A DNA stretch of 64,000 bases from Acanthopleura granulata (GCA_016165875.1 JABBOT010000082.1:4701168-4765167), one strand, 5' to 3'. Shown: positions 38,182-51,921, counted from the first letter of the stretch. A program made the numbers and translations. The notes: generated by a model not told the origin, from the letters alone.

Positions 38182-39327
38182 GACGTCATCGATGATTAAA
38201 TTGAAGATACAGCGAAAACTCTAAGTGGTAGAGGAATGGGGTTTGGAAGATTGGATTTCTTGTCATAAAGTGCTGCAGAAGAGCCTATTTTGGTCGCCCT
38301 TTCATCAATTCTAGATACAGTCTGCTCTTTTTGTGACTGATTTCTCTGATTGCCGCAAGCTACAACGTTCTGCAGTGCAGCTGTGTGTGATGTGTAGAAA
38401 TAAGAATATCAATTGCTGTGATCCACATTCCGCTGTGTATTTTTTCTTGTTGGATAACTGATGCAATATCAACTCTTTTGGATAGGTCAACTAAACTGTC
38501 TCGGTAAAGTAGTTACATAGAAGTGGAATAAAACCTGGCTCCTATATATACATATAGTAATGTCTCACAGTGTTTGTATATGTAAAACAGCGGGTAAGCC
38601 CTGCCTTTGGCCCTCAACTATTCATTTAAATTCTGCTGGGCACAACGAAGGTATTAATTGATGTATATTAAGGCTAGCGTGCAACATTTGTTGAAATGTT
38701 ACAAATTTCGTTTGGTTTCTACCGATTTGAGGTTGTTGGCAGGCACGGGAATGTGACGTCATCCATCTTTCAATTTGAGATACAGGCAAATGACTAGGTC
38801 GGAGAACAAATTGTATTACACCATTCGATTTCCCGTCATAAATAGCATCAGAATAGATTTTTTTAAGGCCTTTTGATGATTTGTATCTTGGGTGGCCTTT
38901 TTCCTTGATTGACTTTGGTGATCGCCAGAAGGTGAAAGTTGGTGTATTTCAACTGCGTGTAATGTAGAGAAATAGGAATGGCATTTGCTGTGGTCCACGT
39001 ACCGCTGTATGTATGATCTACTCAGATAACTCATAGCATATGAACTGTTTCGAAAAGGGCAAGTGAGCTGTCGTCGTAATGTTTCTACTTTCAATTCGAA
39101 CGAAAGCTAACTGGTATGTGTATGTATAATAAGATCTCATAGCATTTATATATGGGAGTAGAATTAGGTATTTAATCGGTTTTATTCAGTTGGCCATATT
39201 AAATTTTAGCCACATGAGGAAGGCATCAAGACATGGAAATTACCGCAAGCATTGGTCTCGTGTTGAAAAAATCAGAAATTTCCATCGGTATCTAAGGAGT
39301 TTAGGCTGTTGCCATGCACCTGATTAT
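38182..39327 (+). repeat. Unit 35, 1,146 bp (position 2, copy 2)
   Basis: Half B starts at 38755. It shares GTAAGC and CTCAACTATTC with unit 30. The tail has GAACTGTTTCG where unit 30 has GAACTCTTTCG. Confidence 0.93.
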
Positions 39328-40474
39328 GACGTCATCGATGATTAAATTGAAGACACAGCCAAAACTCTAAGTGGTAGAGGAATGGGGTTTGGACCCTTGG
39401 ATTTCTTGTCATAAAGTGCTGCAGAAGAGCCTATTTTGGTCGACTTTTGATGAATTCTATATAGAATTGCTCTTTTTTTGACTGATTTCTCTGATTGCCA
39501 CAAGCTACAACGTTGTGCAGTGCAGCTGTGTGTGATGTGTAGAAATAAGAATATCAATTGCTGTGATCCACATTCCCCCGTGTATTTTATCTTGTTGGAT
39601 AACTGATGCGATATGAACTCTTTTGGATAGGTCAAGTAAACTGTCTCGGTAAAGTAGTTACATAGAAGTGAAATAAAACCTGGCCCCTATATATACATAT
39701 AGTAATTTCTCAGAGTGTGTGTATATGTGTAACAGAGGGTAAGTTCTGCCGTCGGATCTCAAGTGGGCATTTCAATTTTGATGGACACAACGAAGGTATT
39801 AATTGATGTATATTAAGGGTAGCGTGCAGCATTTGTTGAAATGTTACAAATTTCGTTTGGTTTATACCGATTTGAGGTTGTTGGCAGGCACGGGATTGTG
39901 ACGTCATCCATCTTTCGATTTGAAATACAGGTAAATTACAGAGTCGGGGAGCAAAGGTTATTACACCATTCGATTTCTCGTCATAAATTGAATGAGAATA
40001 GATTTTTTTATGGCCTTTTGATGAAATGGAGTTTGGGTGGCTTTTTTTTCTTGATTGAGTTTATTGATCGCCAGAAGGTGAAAGTTGGTGTTTTTCAGCT
40101 GTGTGTAATGTAGAGAAATAGGAATGGCATTTGCTGTGGTCCACGTACCGCTGTATGTATGATCTACTCAGATAACTCATAGCATATGAACTCTTTCGAC
40201 AAGGGCAAGTGAGCTGTCGTCGTAATGTTTCTACTTTCAATTCCAACGAAAGCTAACTGGTATGTGTATGTATAATAAGATCTCATAGCATTTATATATG
40301 GGAGTAGAATTAGGTATTCAATCGGTCTTCCTCAGTTGGCCATATTAAATTTTAGCCACATGAGGAAGGCATCAAGACATGGAAATTACCGGCAAGCATT
40401 GGTCTCGTGTCGAAAAAATGAGAAATTTCCCTCGGTATCTAAGGAGTTTAGGCTGTTGCCATCCACCTGATTAT
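39328..40474 (+). repeat. Unit 36, 1,147 bp (position 3, copy 2)
   Basis: Half B starts at 39900. It matches unit 31 in every stretch compared, including CCCTTGGATTTC. Confidence 0.93.
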
Positions 40475-41619
40475 GACGTCATCGATGATTAAATTGTAGA
40501 TACAGCTAAAACTCTAAGTGGTAGAGGAATGGGGTTTGGACCATTGGATTTCTTGTCATAAAGTGCTGCAGAAGAGCCTATTTTGGTCGACTTTTGATGA
40601 ATTCTAGATAGGGTTTGCTCTTTTTGTGACTGACTTCTCTGATTGTCACAAGCTTCATGGTTCTGCAGAGCAGATGTGTGTAATGTGTAGAAATAAGAAT
40701 ATCAATTGCTGTGATCCACATTCCTCTGTGTATTTTATATTTTGGATAACTGATACAATATCAACTCTTTTGGATAGGTCAAGTAAACTGTCTCGCTAAA
40801 GTAGTTACATAGAAATGGAAGAAAACCTCGCTCCTATATATACATATAGTAAGGTCTCACAGTGTTTGTATATGTAAAACAGAGGGTAAGTTCTGCCTTT
40901 GGCCCTCAAGTGGGCATTTCAATTCTGGTGGACACAACGAAGGCATTAATTGGTGTATATTAAGGGTAGCGTGCAGCATTTGTTGAAATGTTACAAATTT
41001 CGGTTGGTTTCTACCGATTTGAGTCTGTTGGCAGGCACGGGAATGTGACGTCATCCATCTTTCAATTTGAGATACAGACAAATGACTGGGTCGGAGAACA
41101 AAGTGTATTGCACCATTCGATTTCCCGTCATAATTTGGATGAGAATAGATTTTTTTAAGGCCTTTTGATGAATTGTAGCTTGGTTGGCTTTTTTTCTTGA
41201 TTGAGTTTGGTGATCACCAGAAGGTGAATGTTGGAGTATTTCAGCTGAGTGTAATGGAGAGAAATAGGAATGGCATTTGCTGTGGTCCACGTACCGCTGT
41301 ATGTATGATCTACTCAGATAACTCATAGCATATGAACTCTTTCGAAAAGGGCAAGTGAGCTGTCGTCGTAATGTTTCTACTTTCAATTCGAACGAAAGCT
41401 AACTGTTATATGTATGTATAATAAGATCTCATAGCATTTATATATGGGAGTAGAATTAGGTATTCAATCGGACTTCCTCAGTTGGCCATATTGAATTTTA
41501 GCCACATGAGGAAGGTATCAAGGGATGAAAATTGCCGCAAGCATTGAGCACGTGTTGAAAAACTGAGAAATTTCCCTCGGTATCTAAGGAGTTTAGCCTG
41601 TTGCCATCCACCTGATTAT
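40475..41619 (+). repeat. Unit 37, 1,145 bp (position 4, copy 2), HindIII subfamily
   Basis: Half B starts at 41047. It matches unit 32, including the rare AGCAGATGTGTG core. Confidence 0.93.
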
Positions 41620-42765
41620 GACGTCATCGATGATTAAATTGAAGATACAGCTAAAACTCTAAGTGGTAGAGGAATGGGGTTTGGACCATTGGATTTCTTG
41701 TCATAAAGTGCTGCAGAACAACCTATTTTGGTCGCCCTTTGATGAACTCTAGATAGAGTCTGCTCTTTTTGTGACTGATTTCTTTGATTGCCACAAGCTA
41801 CAACGTTCTGCAGTGCAGCTGCGTGTAATGTGTAGAAATAAGAATATCAATTGCTGTGATCCACATTCCTCTGTGTATTTTATCCTGTTGGATAACTGAT
41901 GCGATATCAACTGTTTTGGATAGATCAAATGAACTGTCTCGTTAAAGTGGTTACATAGAAATGGAATGAAACCTGAATCCTATATATACATATAGTAAGG
42001 TCTCACAGTCTTTGTATATGTAAAACAGAGGGTAAGTTCTGCCGTCGGATCTCAAGTGGGCATTTCAATTGTGATGGACACAACGAAGGTATTAATTGAT
42101 GTATATTAAGGGTAGCGTGCAGCATTTGTTGAAATGTTACAAATTTCGTTTGGTTTCTACCGATTTGAGTCTGTTGGCAGGCACGGGATTGTGACGTCAT
42201 CCATCTTTCAATTTGAGATACAGGCAAATGACTGGGTCGGAGAACAAATTGTATTACACCATTCGATTTCTCGTCATAAATTGCATCAGAATAGATTTTT
42301 TTAAGGCCTTTTGATGATTTGTAGCTTTTGTGGCCTTTTTCCTTGATTGACTTTGGTGATCGCCAGAATATGAAAGTTGGTGTATTTCAGCTGTGTGTAA
42401 TGTAGAGAAATAGGAATGGCATTTGCTGTGGTCCACGTACCGCTGTATGTATGATCTACTCAGATAACTCATAGCATATGAACTCTTTCGAAAAGGGCAA
42501 GTGAGCTGTCGTCGTAATGTTTCTACTTTCAATTCCAACGAAAGCTAACTGGTATGTGTATGTATAATAAGATCTCATAGCATTTATATATGGGAGTAGA
42601 ATTAGGTATTCAATCGGTCTTCCTCAGTTGGCCATATTAAATTTTAGCCACATGAGGAAGGCATCAACACATGGAAATTACCGCAAGCATTGGTCTCGTG
42701 TTGAAAAAATGAGAAATTTCCCTCGGTATCTAAGGAGTTTAGGCTGTTGCCATGCACGTTATTAT
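41620..42765 (+). repeat. Unit 38, 1,146 bp (position 5, copy 2)
   Basis: Half B starts at 42193. It differs from unit 33 by several point changes clustered at about 41720-41800 (for example GAACAACC and GAACTCTAGATAG), a small hint of conversion from another unit. Confidence 0.93.
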
Positions 42766-43915
42766 GACGTCATCGATGATTAAATTGAAGATACAGCTAA
42801 AACTCTGAGTGCTAGAGGAATGGGGTTTGGACCATTGGATTTCTTGTCATAAAGTGCTGCAGAAGAGCCTATTTTGGTCGACTTTTGATGAATTCTAGAT
42901 AGAGTTTGCTCTTTTTGTGACTGATTTCTCTGATTGTCACAAGCTTCATGGTTCTGCAGAGCAGCTGTGTGTAATGTGTAGAAATAAGAATATCAATTGC
43001 TGTGATCCACATTCCTCTGTGTATTTTTTATTTTGGATAACTGATACAATATCAACTCTTTTGGATAGGTCAAGTAAACTGTCTCGCTAAAGTAGTTACA
43101 TAGAAATGGAAGAAAACCTGGCTCCTATATATACATATAGTAAGGTCTCACAGTGTTTGTATATGTAAAACAGAGGGTAAGTTCTGCCTTTGGCCCTCAA
43201 GTGGGCATTTCAATTCTGATGGACACAACGAAGGTATTAATTGGTGTATATTAAGGCTAGCGTGCAGCATTTGTTGAAATGTTACAAATTTCGTTTGGTT
43301 TCTACCGATTTGAGGCTGTTGGCAGGCACCTGAATGTGACGTCATCCATCTTTCAATTTGAGATACAGACAAATGACTGGGTCGGAGAACAAATTGTATT
43401 ACACCACTCGATTTCTCGTCATAAATTGCATCAAAATAACCTTTCTTTTTGTCCTTTTGATGAATTGTAACTGGGGTGGCTTTTTTTTCTTGATTGACTT
43501 TGGTGATCGCCAGAATATGAAAGTTGGTGTTTTTCAGCTCTGTGTAATGTAGAGAAATAGGAATGGCATTTGCTGTGGTCCACGTACCGCTGTATGTATG
43601 ACCTACTCCGATAACTCATAGCTTATGAAGTCTGTTGAAAAGGGCAAGTGAGCTGTCGCCGTAATGTTTCTACTTTCAATTAAAACGAAAGCTAACTGGT
43701 ATGTGTATGTATAATAAGATCTCATAGCAATTATATATGTTAATTATAGAATTAGTTATTCAATCAGTCTTATTCAGTTATGCATTTGAAAGTTTAGCCA
43801 CATGAGGAAGGCATGAAGGGATGCAAATTACCTCAAGCATTGCTCGCGACTTGAAAAAATGAGAAATTTCCCTCGGTATCTAAGGAGTTTAGGCTGTTGC
43901 CATGCACGGGATTAT
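42766..43915 (+). repeat. Unit 39, 1,150 bp, HindIII subfamily
   Basis: Half B starts at 43338 with GGCACCTGAATG. Its tail is a rare type: GACCTACTCCG, CAATTAAAACG and TCAGTCTTATTCAG. The same tail is seen again only in unit 56. Confidence 0.93.
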
Positions 43916-45052
43916 GACGTCATCGATGATTAAATTGAAGATACAGCGAAAACTCTAAGTGGTAGAGGAATGGGGTTTGGAAGATTGGATTTCTTTTCAT
44001 GAAGTGCTGCAGAAGAGCCCTTTGATGAATTCTAGATAGAGTTTGCTCTTTTTGTGACTGCTTTCTCTGATTGCCACAATCTACAACGTTCTGCAGTGCA
44101 GCTGTGTGTAATGTGTAGAAATAAGAATATCAATTGCTGTGATCCACATTCGTCTGTGTATTTTATCTTGTTGGATAACTGATGCAATATCAAGTCTTTA
44201 TGATACTTCAAGTAAACTTTCTCGGTAAAGTAGTTACATAGAAGTGGAATAAAACCTGGCTCCTATATATACATATAGTAATTTCTCAGAGTGTGTGTAT
44301 ATGTGTAACAGAGGGTAAGTTCTGCCGTCGGACCTCAAGTGGGCATTTCAATTTTGATGGACACAACGAAGGTATTAATTGATGCATATTAAGGGTACCG
44401 TGCATCATTTGTTGAAATGTTACAAATTTCGTTTGGTTTCTACCGATTTGAGGTTGTTTTCAGGCACGGGATTGTGACGTCATCCATCTTTCGATTTGAA
44501 ATACAGGTAAATTACTGAGTCGGGGAGCAAAGGGTATTACACCATTCGATTTCTCGTCATAAATTGCATGAGAATAGATTTTTTTATGGCCTTCTGATGA
44601 AATGTAGCTTGGGTGGCTTTTTTTTCTTGATTGAGTTTATTGATCGCCAGAAGGTGAAAGTTGGTGTTTTTCAGCTGTGTGTAATGTAGAGAAATAGGAA
44701 TGGCCTTTGCTGTGGTCCACGTACCGCTGTATGTATGATCTACTCAGATAACAAATACCATATGAACTCTTTCGACAAGGGCAAGTGAGCTGTCGTCGTA
44801 ATGTTTCTAATTTCAATTCGAACGAAAGCTAACTGGTATGTGTATGTATAATAAGATCTCATAGCATTTATATATGGGAATAATAGAATTAGTTATTAAG
44901 TCGGTCTTCCTCAGTCATGCATTTTAAAGCTTAGCCACATGAGGAAGGCATCAAGGGATGCAAATTACTGCAAGCATTGCTTGCGCGTTGAAAAAATGAG
45001 ACATTTCCCTCGGTATCTAAGTAGATTAGGCTGTTGCCATGCACGGGATTAT
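43916..45052 (+). repeat. Unit 40, 1,137 bp, 13-bp deletion
   Basis: Half A lacks 13 bp (AGAGCCCTTTG instead of AGAGCC-13 bp-CTTTG), near 44018. Half B starts at 44476. The leader reads GCTCGCGACTTG. Confidence 0.93.
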
Positions 45053-46183
45053 GACGTCATCGATGATTAAATTGAAGATACAGCGAAAACTCTAAGTGGT
45101 AGAGGAATGGGGTTTGGAAGATTGGATTTCTTGTCATAAAGTGCTGCAGAAGAGCCCTTTGATGAATTCTAGATAGAGTTTGCTCTTTTTGTGACTGATT
45201 TCTCTGATTGTCACAAGCTTCATGGTTCTGCAGAGCAGCTGTGTGTAATGTGTAGAAATAAGAATATCAATTGATGTGATCCACATTCCTCTGTGTATTT
45301 TATATTTTGGATAAGTGATACAATATCAACTCTTTATGATAGGTCATGTAAACTGTCTCGCTACAGTAGTTACATAGAAATGGAAGAAAACCTGGCTCCT
45401 ATATATACATACAGTAATGTCTCACAGTGTTTGTATATGTAAAACAGAGGGTAAGTTCTGCCTTTGGCCCTCAAGTGGGCATTTCAATTCTGGTGGACAC
45501 AACGAAGGTATTAATTGATGTATATTAAGGGTAGCGTGCAGCATTTGTTGAAATGTTACAAATTTCGTTTGGTTTCTACCGATTTGAGGCTATTGGCGGG
45601 CACCTGAATGTGACGTCATCCATATTTCAATTTGAGATACAGGCAAATGACTGGGTCGGAGAACAAATTGTATTACACCATTCGATTTCTCGTCATAAAT
45701 TCCATCAGAATAGATTTTTTAATTCCTTTTGATGATTTTTAGCTTGGTTGGCTTTTTTTCTTGATTGACTTTGGTGATCGCCAGAAGGTGAAAGTTGGTG
45801 TATTTCAACTGTGGGTAATGTAGAGAAATAGGAATGGCATTTGCTGTGGTCCAGGTACCGCTGTATGTATGATCTACTCAGATAACTCATAGCATATGAA
45901 CTGTTTCGAAAAGGGCAAGTGAGCTGTCGTCGTAATGTTTCTACTTTCAATTCGAACGAAAGCTAACTGGTATGTGTATGTATAATAAGATCTCCTAGCA
46001 TTTATATATGGGAGTAGAATTAGGTATTCAATCGGTCTTCCTCAGTTGGCCATATTAAATTTTAGCCACATGAGGAAGGCATCAAGACATGGAAATTACC
46101 GCAAGCATTGGTCTCGTGTTGAAAAAATGAGAAATTTCCCTCGGTATCTAAGGAGTTTAGACTGTTGCCATCCACCTGATTAT
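45053..46183 (+). repeat. Unit 41, 1,131 bp, shortest full unit
   Basis: It combines the 13-bp deletion of unit 40 with the HindIII-subfamily block (AAGCTTCATGG), so it looks like a recombinant of the two types. Half B starts at 45612 with GGCACCTGAATG. Confidence 0.93.
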
Positions 46184-47332
46184 GACGTCATCGATGATTA
46201 AATTGAAGATACAGCGAAAACTCTAAGTGGTAGAGGAATGGGGTTTGGACCATTGGATTTCTTGTCATAAAGTGCTGCCGAAGAGCCTATTTTGCTCGCC
46301 TTTTGATGAATCCTATATAGAATTGCTCTTTTTGTGACTGATTTCTCTGATTGCCACAAGCTACAACGTTCTGCAGTGCAGCTGTGTGTAATGTGTAGAA
46401 ATAAGAATATCAATTCCTGTGATCCACATTACCCCGTGTATTTTATCTTGTTGGATAACTGATGCGATATCAACTCTTTATGATAGGTCAAGTAAACTGT
46501 CTCGGTAAAGTAGTTACATAGAAGTGAAATAAAACCTGGCCCCTATATATACATATAGTAATTTCTCAGAGTGTGTGTATATGTGTAACAGAGGGTAAGT
46601 TCTGCCGTCGGATCTCAAGTGGGCATTTCAATTTTGATGGACACAACGAAGGTATTAATTGATGTATATTAAGGCTAGCGTGCAGCATTTGTTGAAATGT
46701 TACAAATTTCGTTTGGTTTCTACCGATTTGAGGTTGTTTTCAGGCACGGGATTGTGACGTCATCCATCTTTCGATTTGAAATACAGGTAAATTACTGAGT
46801 CGGGGAGCAAAGGGTATTACACCATTCGATTTCTCGTCATAAATTGAATGAGAATAGATTTTTTTATGGCCTTTTGATGAAATGTAGCTTGGGTGGCTTT
46901 TTTTTCTTGATTGAGTTTATTGATCGCCAGAAGGTGAAAATTGGTGTTTTTCAGCTGTGTGTAATGTAGAGAAATAGGAATGGCCTTTGCTGTGGTCCAC
47001 GTACCGCTGTATGTATGATCTACTCAGATAACAAATACCAAATGAACTCTTTCGACAAGGGCAAGTGAGCTGTCGTCGTAATGTTTCTACTTTCAATTCG
47101 AACGAAAGCTTACTGGTATGTGTATGTATAATAAGATCTCATAGCATTTATATATGGGAATAATAGAATTAGTTATTAAGTCGGTCTTCCTAAGTTGGCC
47201 ATATTAAATTTTAGCCACATGAGGAATGCATCAAGGGATGCAAATTACCGCAAGCATTGCTTGCGCGTTGAAAAAATGAGACATTTCCCTCCGTAACTAA
47301 GGAGATTAGGCTGTTGCCATGCACGGGATTAT
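46184..47332 (+). repeat. Unit 42, 1,149 bp
   Basis: Half B starts at 46756 with TTGTTTTCAGG. Half A has TTTGCTCGCC and GAATCCTATATAG. Confidence 0.93.
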
Positions 47333-48479
47333 GACGTCATCGATGATTAAATTGAAGATACAGCGAAAACTCTAAGTGGTAGAGGAATGGGGTTTGGACC
47401 ATTGGATTTCTTGTCATAAAGGGCTGCAGAAGAGCCTATTTTGGTCGCCCTTTCATGAATTCTAGATCCAGTCTGCCCTCTTTGTGACTGATTTCTCTGA
47501 TTGCCGCAAGCTACAACGTTCTGCAGTGCAGCTGCGTGTAATGTGTAGAAATAAGAATATCAATTGCTTTGATCCACATTCCGCTGTGTATTTTTTCTTG
47601 TTGGATAACTGATGCAATATCAACTCTTTATGATAGGTCAAGTAAACTGTCTCGCTAAAGTAGTTACATAGAAGTGGAATAAAACCTGGCTCCTACATAT
47701 ACATATAGTAAGGTCTCACAGTGTTTGTATGTGTAAAACAGAGGGTAAGTTCTGCCTTTGGCCCTCAAGTGGTCATTTCAATTCTGCTGGGCACAACGAA
47801 GGTAATAATTGATGTATATTAAGGCTAGCGTGCAGCATTTGTTGAAATGTTACAAATTTCGTTTGGTTTCTACTGATTTGAGGTTGTTGGCAGGCACGGG
47901 ATTGTGACGTCATCCATCTTTCAATTTGAGATACAGGCAAATGACTGGGTCGGAGAACAAATTGTATTACACCATTCGATTTCTCGTCATAAATTGGATG
48001 AGAATAGATTTTTTTAAGGCCTTTTGATGATTTGTATCTTGGGTGGCCTTTTTCCTTGATTGACTTTGGTGATCGTCAGAAGGTGAAAGTTGGTGTATTT
48101 CAACTGTGGGTAATGTAGAGAAATAGGAATGGCATTTGCTGTGGTCCACGTACCGCTGTATGTATGATCTACTCAGATAACTCATAGCATATGAAGTCTG
48201 TCGACAAGGGCAAGTGAGCTGTCGTCTTAATGTTTCTACTTTATTCCAACGAAAGCTAACTGGTATGTGTATGTATAATAAGCTCTCATAGCATTTATAT
48301 ATGGGAATAATAGAATTAGTTATTCAATCGGTCTTCCTCAGTTGGCCATATTAAATTTTAGCCACATGAGGAATGCATCAAGGGATGCAAATTACCGCAA
48401 GCATTGCTTGCGCGTTGAAAAAATGAGACATTTCCCTCCGTAACTAAGGAGATTAGGCTGTTGCCATGCACGGGATTAT
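47333..48479 (+). repeat. Unit 43, 1,147 bp (triplet copy 1)
   Basis: Half B starts at 47906. It is preceded by CCGTAACTAAGG. The tail carries a deletion that shortens CTTTCAATTCC to CTTTATTCC. Confidence 0.93.
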
Positions 48480-49626
48480 GACGTCATCGATGATTAAATT
48501 GAAGATACAGCGAAAACTCTAAGTGGTAGAGGAATGGGGTTTGGACCATTGGATTTCTTGTCATAAAGGGCTGCAGAAGAGCCTATTTTGGTCGCCCTTT
48601 CATGAATTCTAGATCCAGTCTGCCCTCTTTGTGACTGATTTCTCTGATTGCCGCAAGCTACAACGTTCTGCAGTGCAGCTGCGTGTAATGTGTAGAAATA
48701 AGAATATCAATTGCTTTGATCCACATTCCGCTGTGTATTTTTTCTTGTTGGATAACTGATGCAATATCAACTCTTTATGATAGGTCAAGTAAACTGTCTC
48801 GCTAAAGTAGTTACATAGAAGTGGAATAAAACCTGGCTCCTACATATACATATAGTAAGGTCTCACAGTGTTTGTATATGTAAAACAGAGGGTAAGTTCT
48901 GCCTTTGGCCCTCAAGTGGTCATTTCAATTCTGCTGGGCACAACGAAGGTATTAATTGATGTATATTAAGGCTAGCGTGCAGCATTTGTTGAAATGTTAC
49001 AAATTTCGTTTGGTTTCTACTGATTTGAGGTTGTTGGCAGGCACGGGATTGTGACGTCATCCATCTTTCAATTTGAGATACAGGCAAATGACTGGGTCGG
49101 AGAACAAATTGTATTACACCATTCGATTTCTCGTCATAAATTGGATGAGAATAGATTTTTTTAAGGCCTTTTGATGATTTGGATCTTGGGTGGCCTTTTT
49201 CCTTGATTGACTTTGGTGATCGTCAGAAGGTGAAAGTTGGTGTATTTCAACTGTGGGTAATGTAGAGAAATAGGAATGGCATTTGCTGTGGTCCACGTAC
49301 CGCTGTATGTATGATCTACTCAGATAACTCATAGCATATGAAGTCTGTCGACAAGGGCAAGTGAGCTGTCGTCTTAATGTTTCTACTTTATTCCAACGAA
49401 AGCTAACTGGTATGTGTATGTATAATAAGCTCTCATAGCATTTATATATGGGAATAATAGAATTAGTTATTCAATCGGTCTTCCTCAGTTGGCCATATTA
49501 AATTTTAGCCACATGAGGAATGCATCAAGGGATGCAAATTACCGCAAGCATTGCTTGCGCGTTGAAAAAATGAGACATTTCCCTCCGTAACTAAGGAGAT
49601 TAGGCTGTTGCCATGCACGGGATTAT
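48480..49626 (+). repeat. Unit 44, 1,147 bp (triplet copy 2)
   Basis: Half B starts at 49053. It differs from units 43 and 45 by TTTGTATATG where they have TTTGTATGTG. Confidence 0.93.
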
Positions 49627-50773
49627 GACGTCATCGATGATTAAATTGAAGATACAGCGAAAACTCTAAGTGGTAGAGGAATGGGGTTTGGAAGATTGGA
49701 TTTCTTGTCATAAAGGGCTGCAGAAGAGCCTATTTTGGTCGCCCTTTCATGAATTCTAGATCCAGTCTGCCCTCTTTGTGACTGATTTCTCTGATTGCCG
49801 CAAGCTACAACGTTCTGCAGTGCAGCTGCGTGTAATGTGTAGAAATAAGAATATCAATTGCTTTGATCCACATTCCGCTGTGTATTTTTTCTTGTTGGAT
49901 AACTGATGCAATATCAACTCTTTATGATAGGTCAAGTAAACTGTCTCGCTAAAGTAGTTACATAGAAGTGGAATAAAACCTGGCTCCTACATATACATAT
50001 AGTAAGGTCTCACAGTGTTTGTATGTGTAAAACAGAGGGTAAGTTCTGCCTTTGGCCCTCAAGTGGTCATTTCAATTCTGCTGGGCACAACGAAGGTATT
50101 AATTGATGTATATTAAGGGTAGCGTGCAGCATTTGATGAAATGTTACAAATTTCGTTTGGTTTCTACTGATTTGAGGTTGTTGGCAGGCACGGGATTGTG
50201 ACGTCATCCATCTTTCAATTTGAGATACAGGCAAATGACTGGGTCGGAGAACAAATTGTATTACACCATTCGATTTCTCGTCATAAATTGGATGAGAATA
50301 GATTTTTTTAAGGCCTTTTGATGATTTGTAGCTTTTGTGGCCTTTTTCCTTGATTGACTTTGGTGATCGTCAGAAGGTGAAAGTTGGTGTATTTCAACTG
50401 TGGGTAATGTAGAGAAATAGGAATGGCATTTGCTGTGGTCCACGTACCGCTGTATGTATGATCTACTCAGATAACTCATAGCATATGAAGTCTGTCGACA
50501 AGGGCAAGTGAGCTGTCGTCTTAATGTTTCTACTTTATTCCAACGAAAGCTAACTGGTATGTGTATGTATAATGAGCTCTCATAGCATTTATATATGGGA
50601 ATAATAGAATTAGTTATTCAATCGGTCTTCCTCAGTTGGCCATATTAAATTTTAGCCACATGAGGAAGGCATCAAGACATGGAAATTACCGCAAGCATTG
50701 GTCTCGTGTTGAAAAAATGCGAAATTTCCCTCGGTATCTAAGGAGTTTAGGCTGTTGCCATGCACGTTATTAT
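49627..50773 (+). repeat. Unit 45, 1,147 bp (triplet copy 3)
   Basis: Half B starts at 50200. It has GGAAGATTGG where copies 1 and 2 have GGACCATTGG, and half B reads TAGCTTTTGTGGCC. Confidence 0.93.
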
Positions 50774-51921
50774 GACGTCATCGATGATGAAATTGAAGAT
50801 ACAGCGAAAATTCTGAGTGGTAGAGGAATGGGTTTTGGACCATTGGATTTCTTGTCATAAAGTGCTGCAGAAGAGCCTATTTTGGTCGACCTTTGATGAA
50901 TTCTAGATAGAGTTGTTCTTTTTGTGACTGATTTCTCTGATTGCCACAAGCTACAACGTTCTGCAGTGCAGCTGTGTGTAATATGTAGAAATAAGAATAT
51001 CAATTGCTGTGATCCACATTCCTCTGTGTATTTTATCCTGTTGGATAACTGATGCGATATCAACTGTTTTGGATAGATCAAATAAACTGTCTCGTTAAAG
51101 TGGTTACATAGAAATGGAATGAAACCTGACTCCTATATATACATATAGTAAGGTCTCACAGTGTTTGTATATGTAAAACAGAGGGTAAGTTCTGCCGTCG
51201 GACCTCAAGTGGGCCTTTCAATTTTGATGGACACAACGAAGGTATTAATTGATGTATATTAAGGGTAGCGTGCAGCATTTGTTGAAATGTTACAAATTTC
51301 GTTTGGTTTCTACCGATTTGAGGTTGTTGGCAGGCACGGGATTGTGACGTCATCCATCTTTCGATTTGAGATACAGGCAAATGACTGGGTCGGAGAACAA
51401 ATTGTATTACACCATTCGATTTCTCGTCATAAATTGCATCAGAATAGATTTTTTTAATTCCTTTTGATGATTTTTAGCTTGGGTGGCTTTTTTTTTTGAT
51501 TGACTTTGGTGATCGCCAGAAGGTGAAAGTTGGTGTATTTCAACTGTGGGTAATGTAGAGAAATAGGAATGGCATTTGCTGTGGTCCACGTACCGCTGTA
51601 TGTATGATCTACTCAGATAACTCATAGCATATGAACTGTTTCGAAAAGGGCAAGTGAGCTGTCGTCGTAATGTTTCTACTTTCAATTCGAACGAAAGCTA
51701 ACTGGTATGTGTATGTATAATAAGATCTCATAGCATTTATATATTCGAATAATAGAATTAGTTATTCCGTCGGTCTTCCTCAGTCATGCATTTTAAAGCT
51801 TAGCCACATGAGGAAGGCATCAAGGGATGCAAATTCCCGCAAGCATTGCTTGCGCGTTGAAAAAATGAGACATTTCCCTCGGTATCTAAGGAGATTAGGC
51901 TGTTGCCATGCACGGGATTAT
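50774..51921 (+). repeat. Unit 46, 1,148 bp
   Basis: Half B starts at 51346. Half A reads CGATGATGAAATTG instead of CGATGATTAAATTG, which keeps a plus-strand frame open locally (50636-50860). Confidence 0.93.

Larger units (their letters stand above)
36970..42702 (+). repeat. Pentameric higher-order repeat, 5,733 bp, copy 2
   Basis: Only scattered differences from copy 1 were seen, about ten by eye, several of them clustered at 41720-41800. After 42702 the next half A starts with GCACGTTATT rather than GCACCTGATT, so a third copy does not follow. Confidence 0.92.
47192..50632 (+). repeat. Triplet of nearly identical 1,147-bp units
   Basis: There are three consecutive copies at exactly 1,147-bp spacing (47192, 48339, 49486). 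All share CCGTAACTAAGG, GATCCAGTCTGCCCTC, TGCTTTGATCC, CTACATATAC, GATCGTCAG and the CTTTATTCC deletion. Only a few point differences separate them. This is a monomeric amplification inside otherwise multi-unit organisation. Confidence 0.92.

Noticed and set aside
50636..50860. 74-codon plus-strand frame starting near CATGAGGAAGGC in the leader and half A
   Set aside because: It stays open in unit 46 because of a T-to-G change (GATGATGAAATTG) where nearly all other units have a stop. A similar frame at 1543-1743 depends on its own private change.
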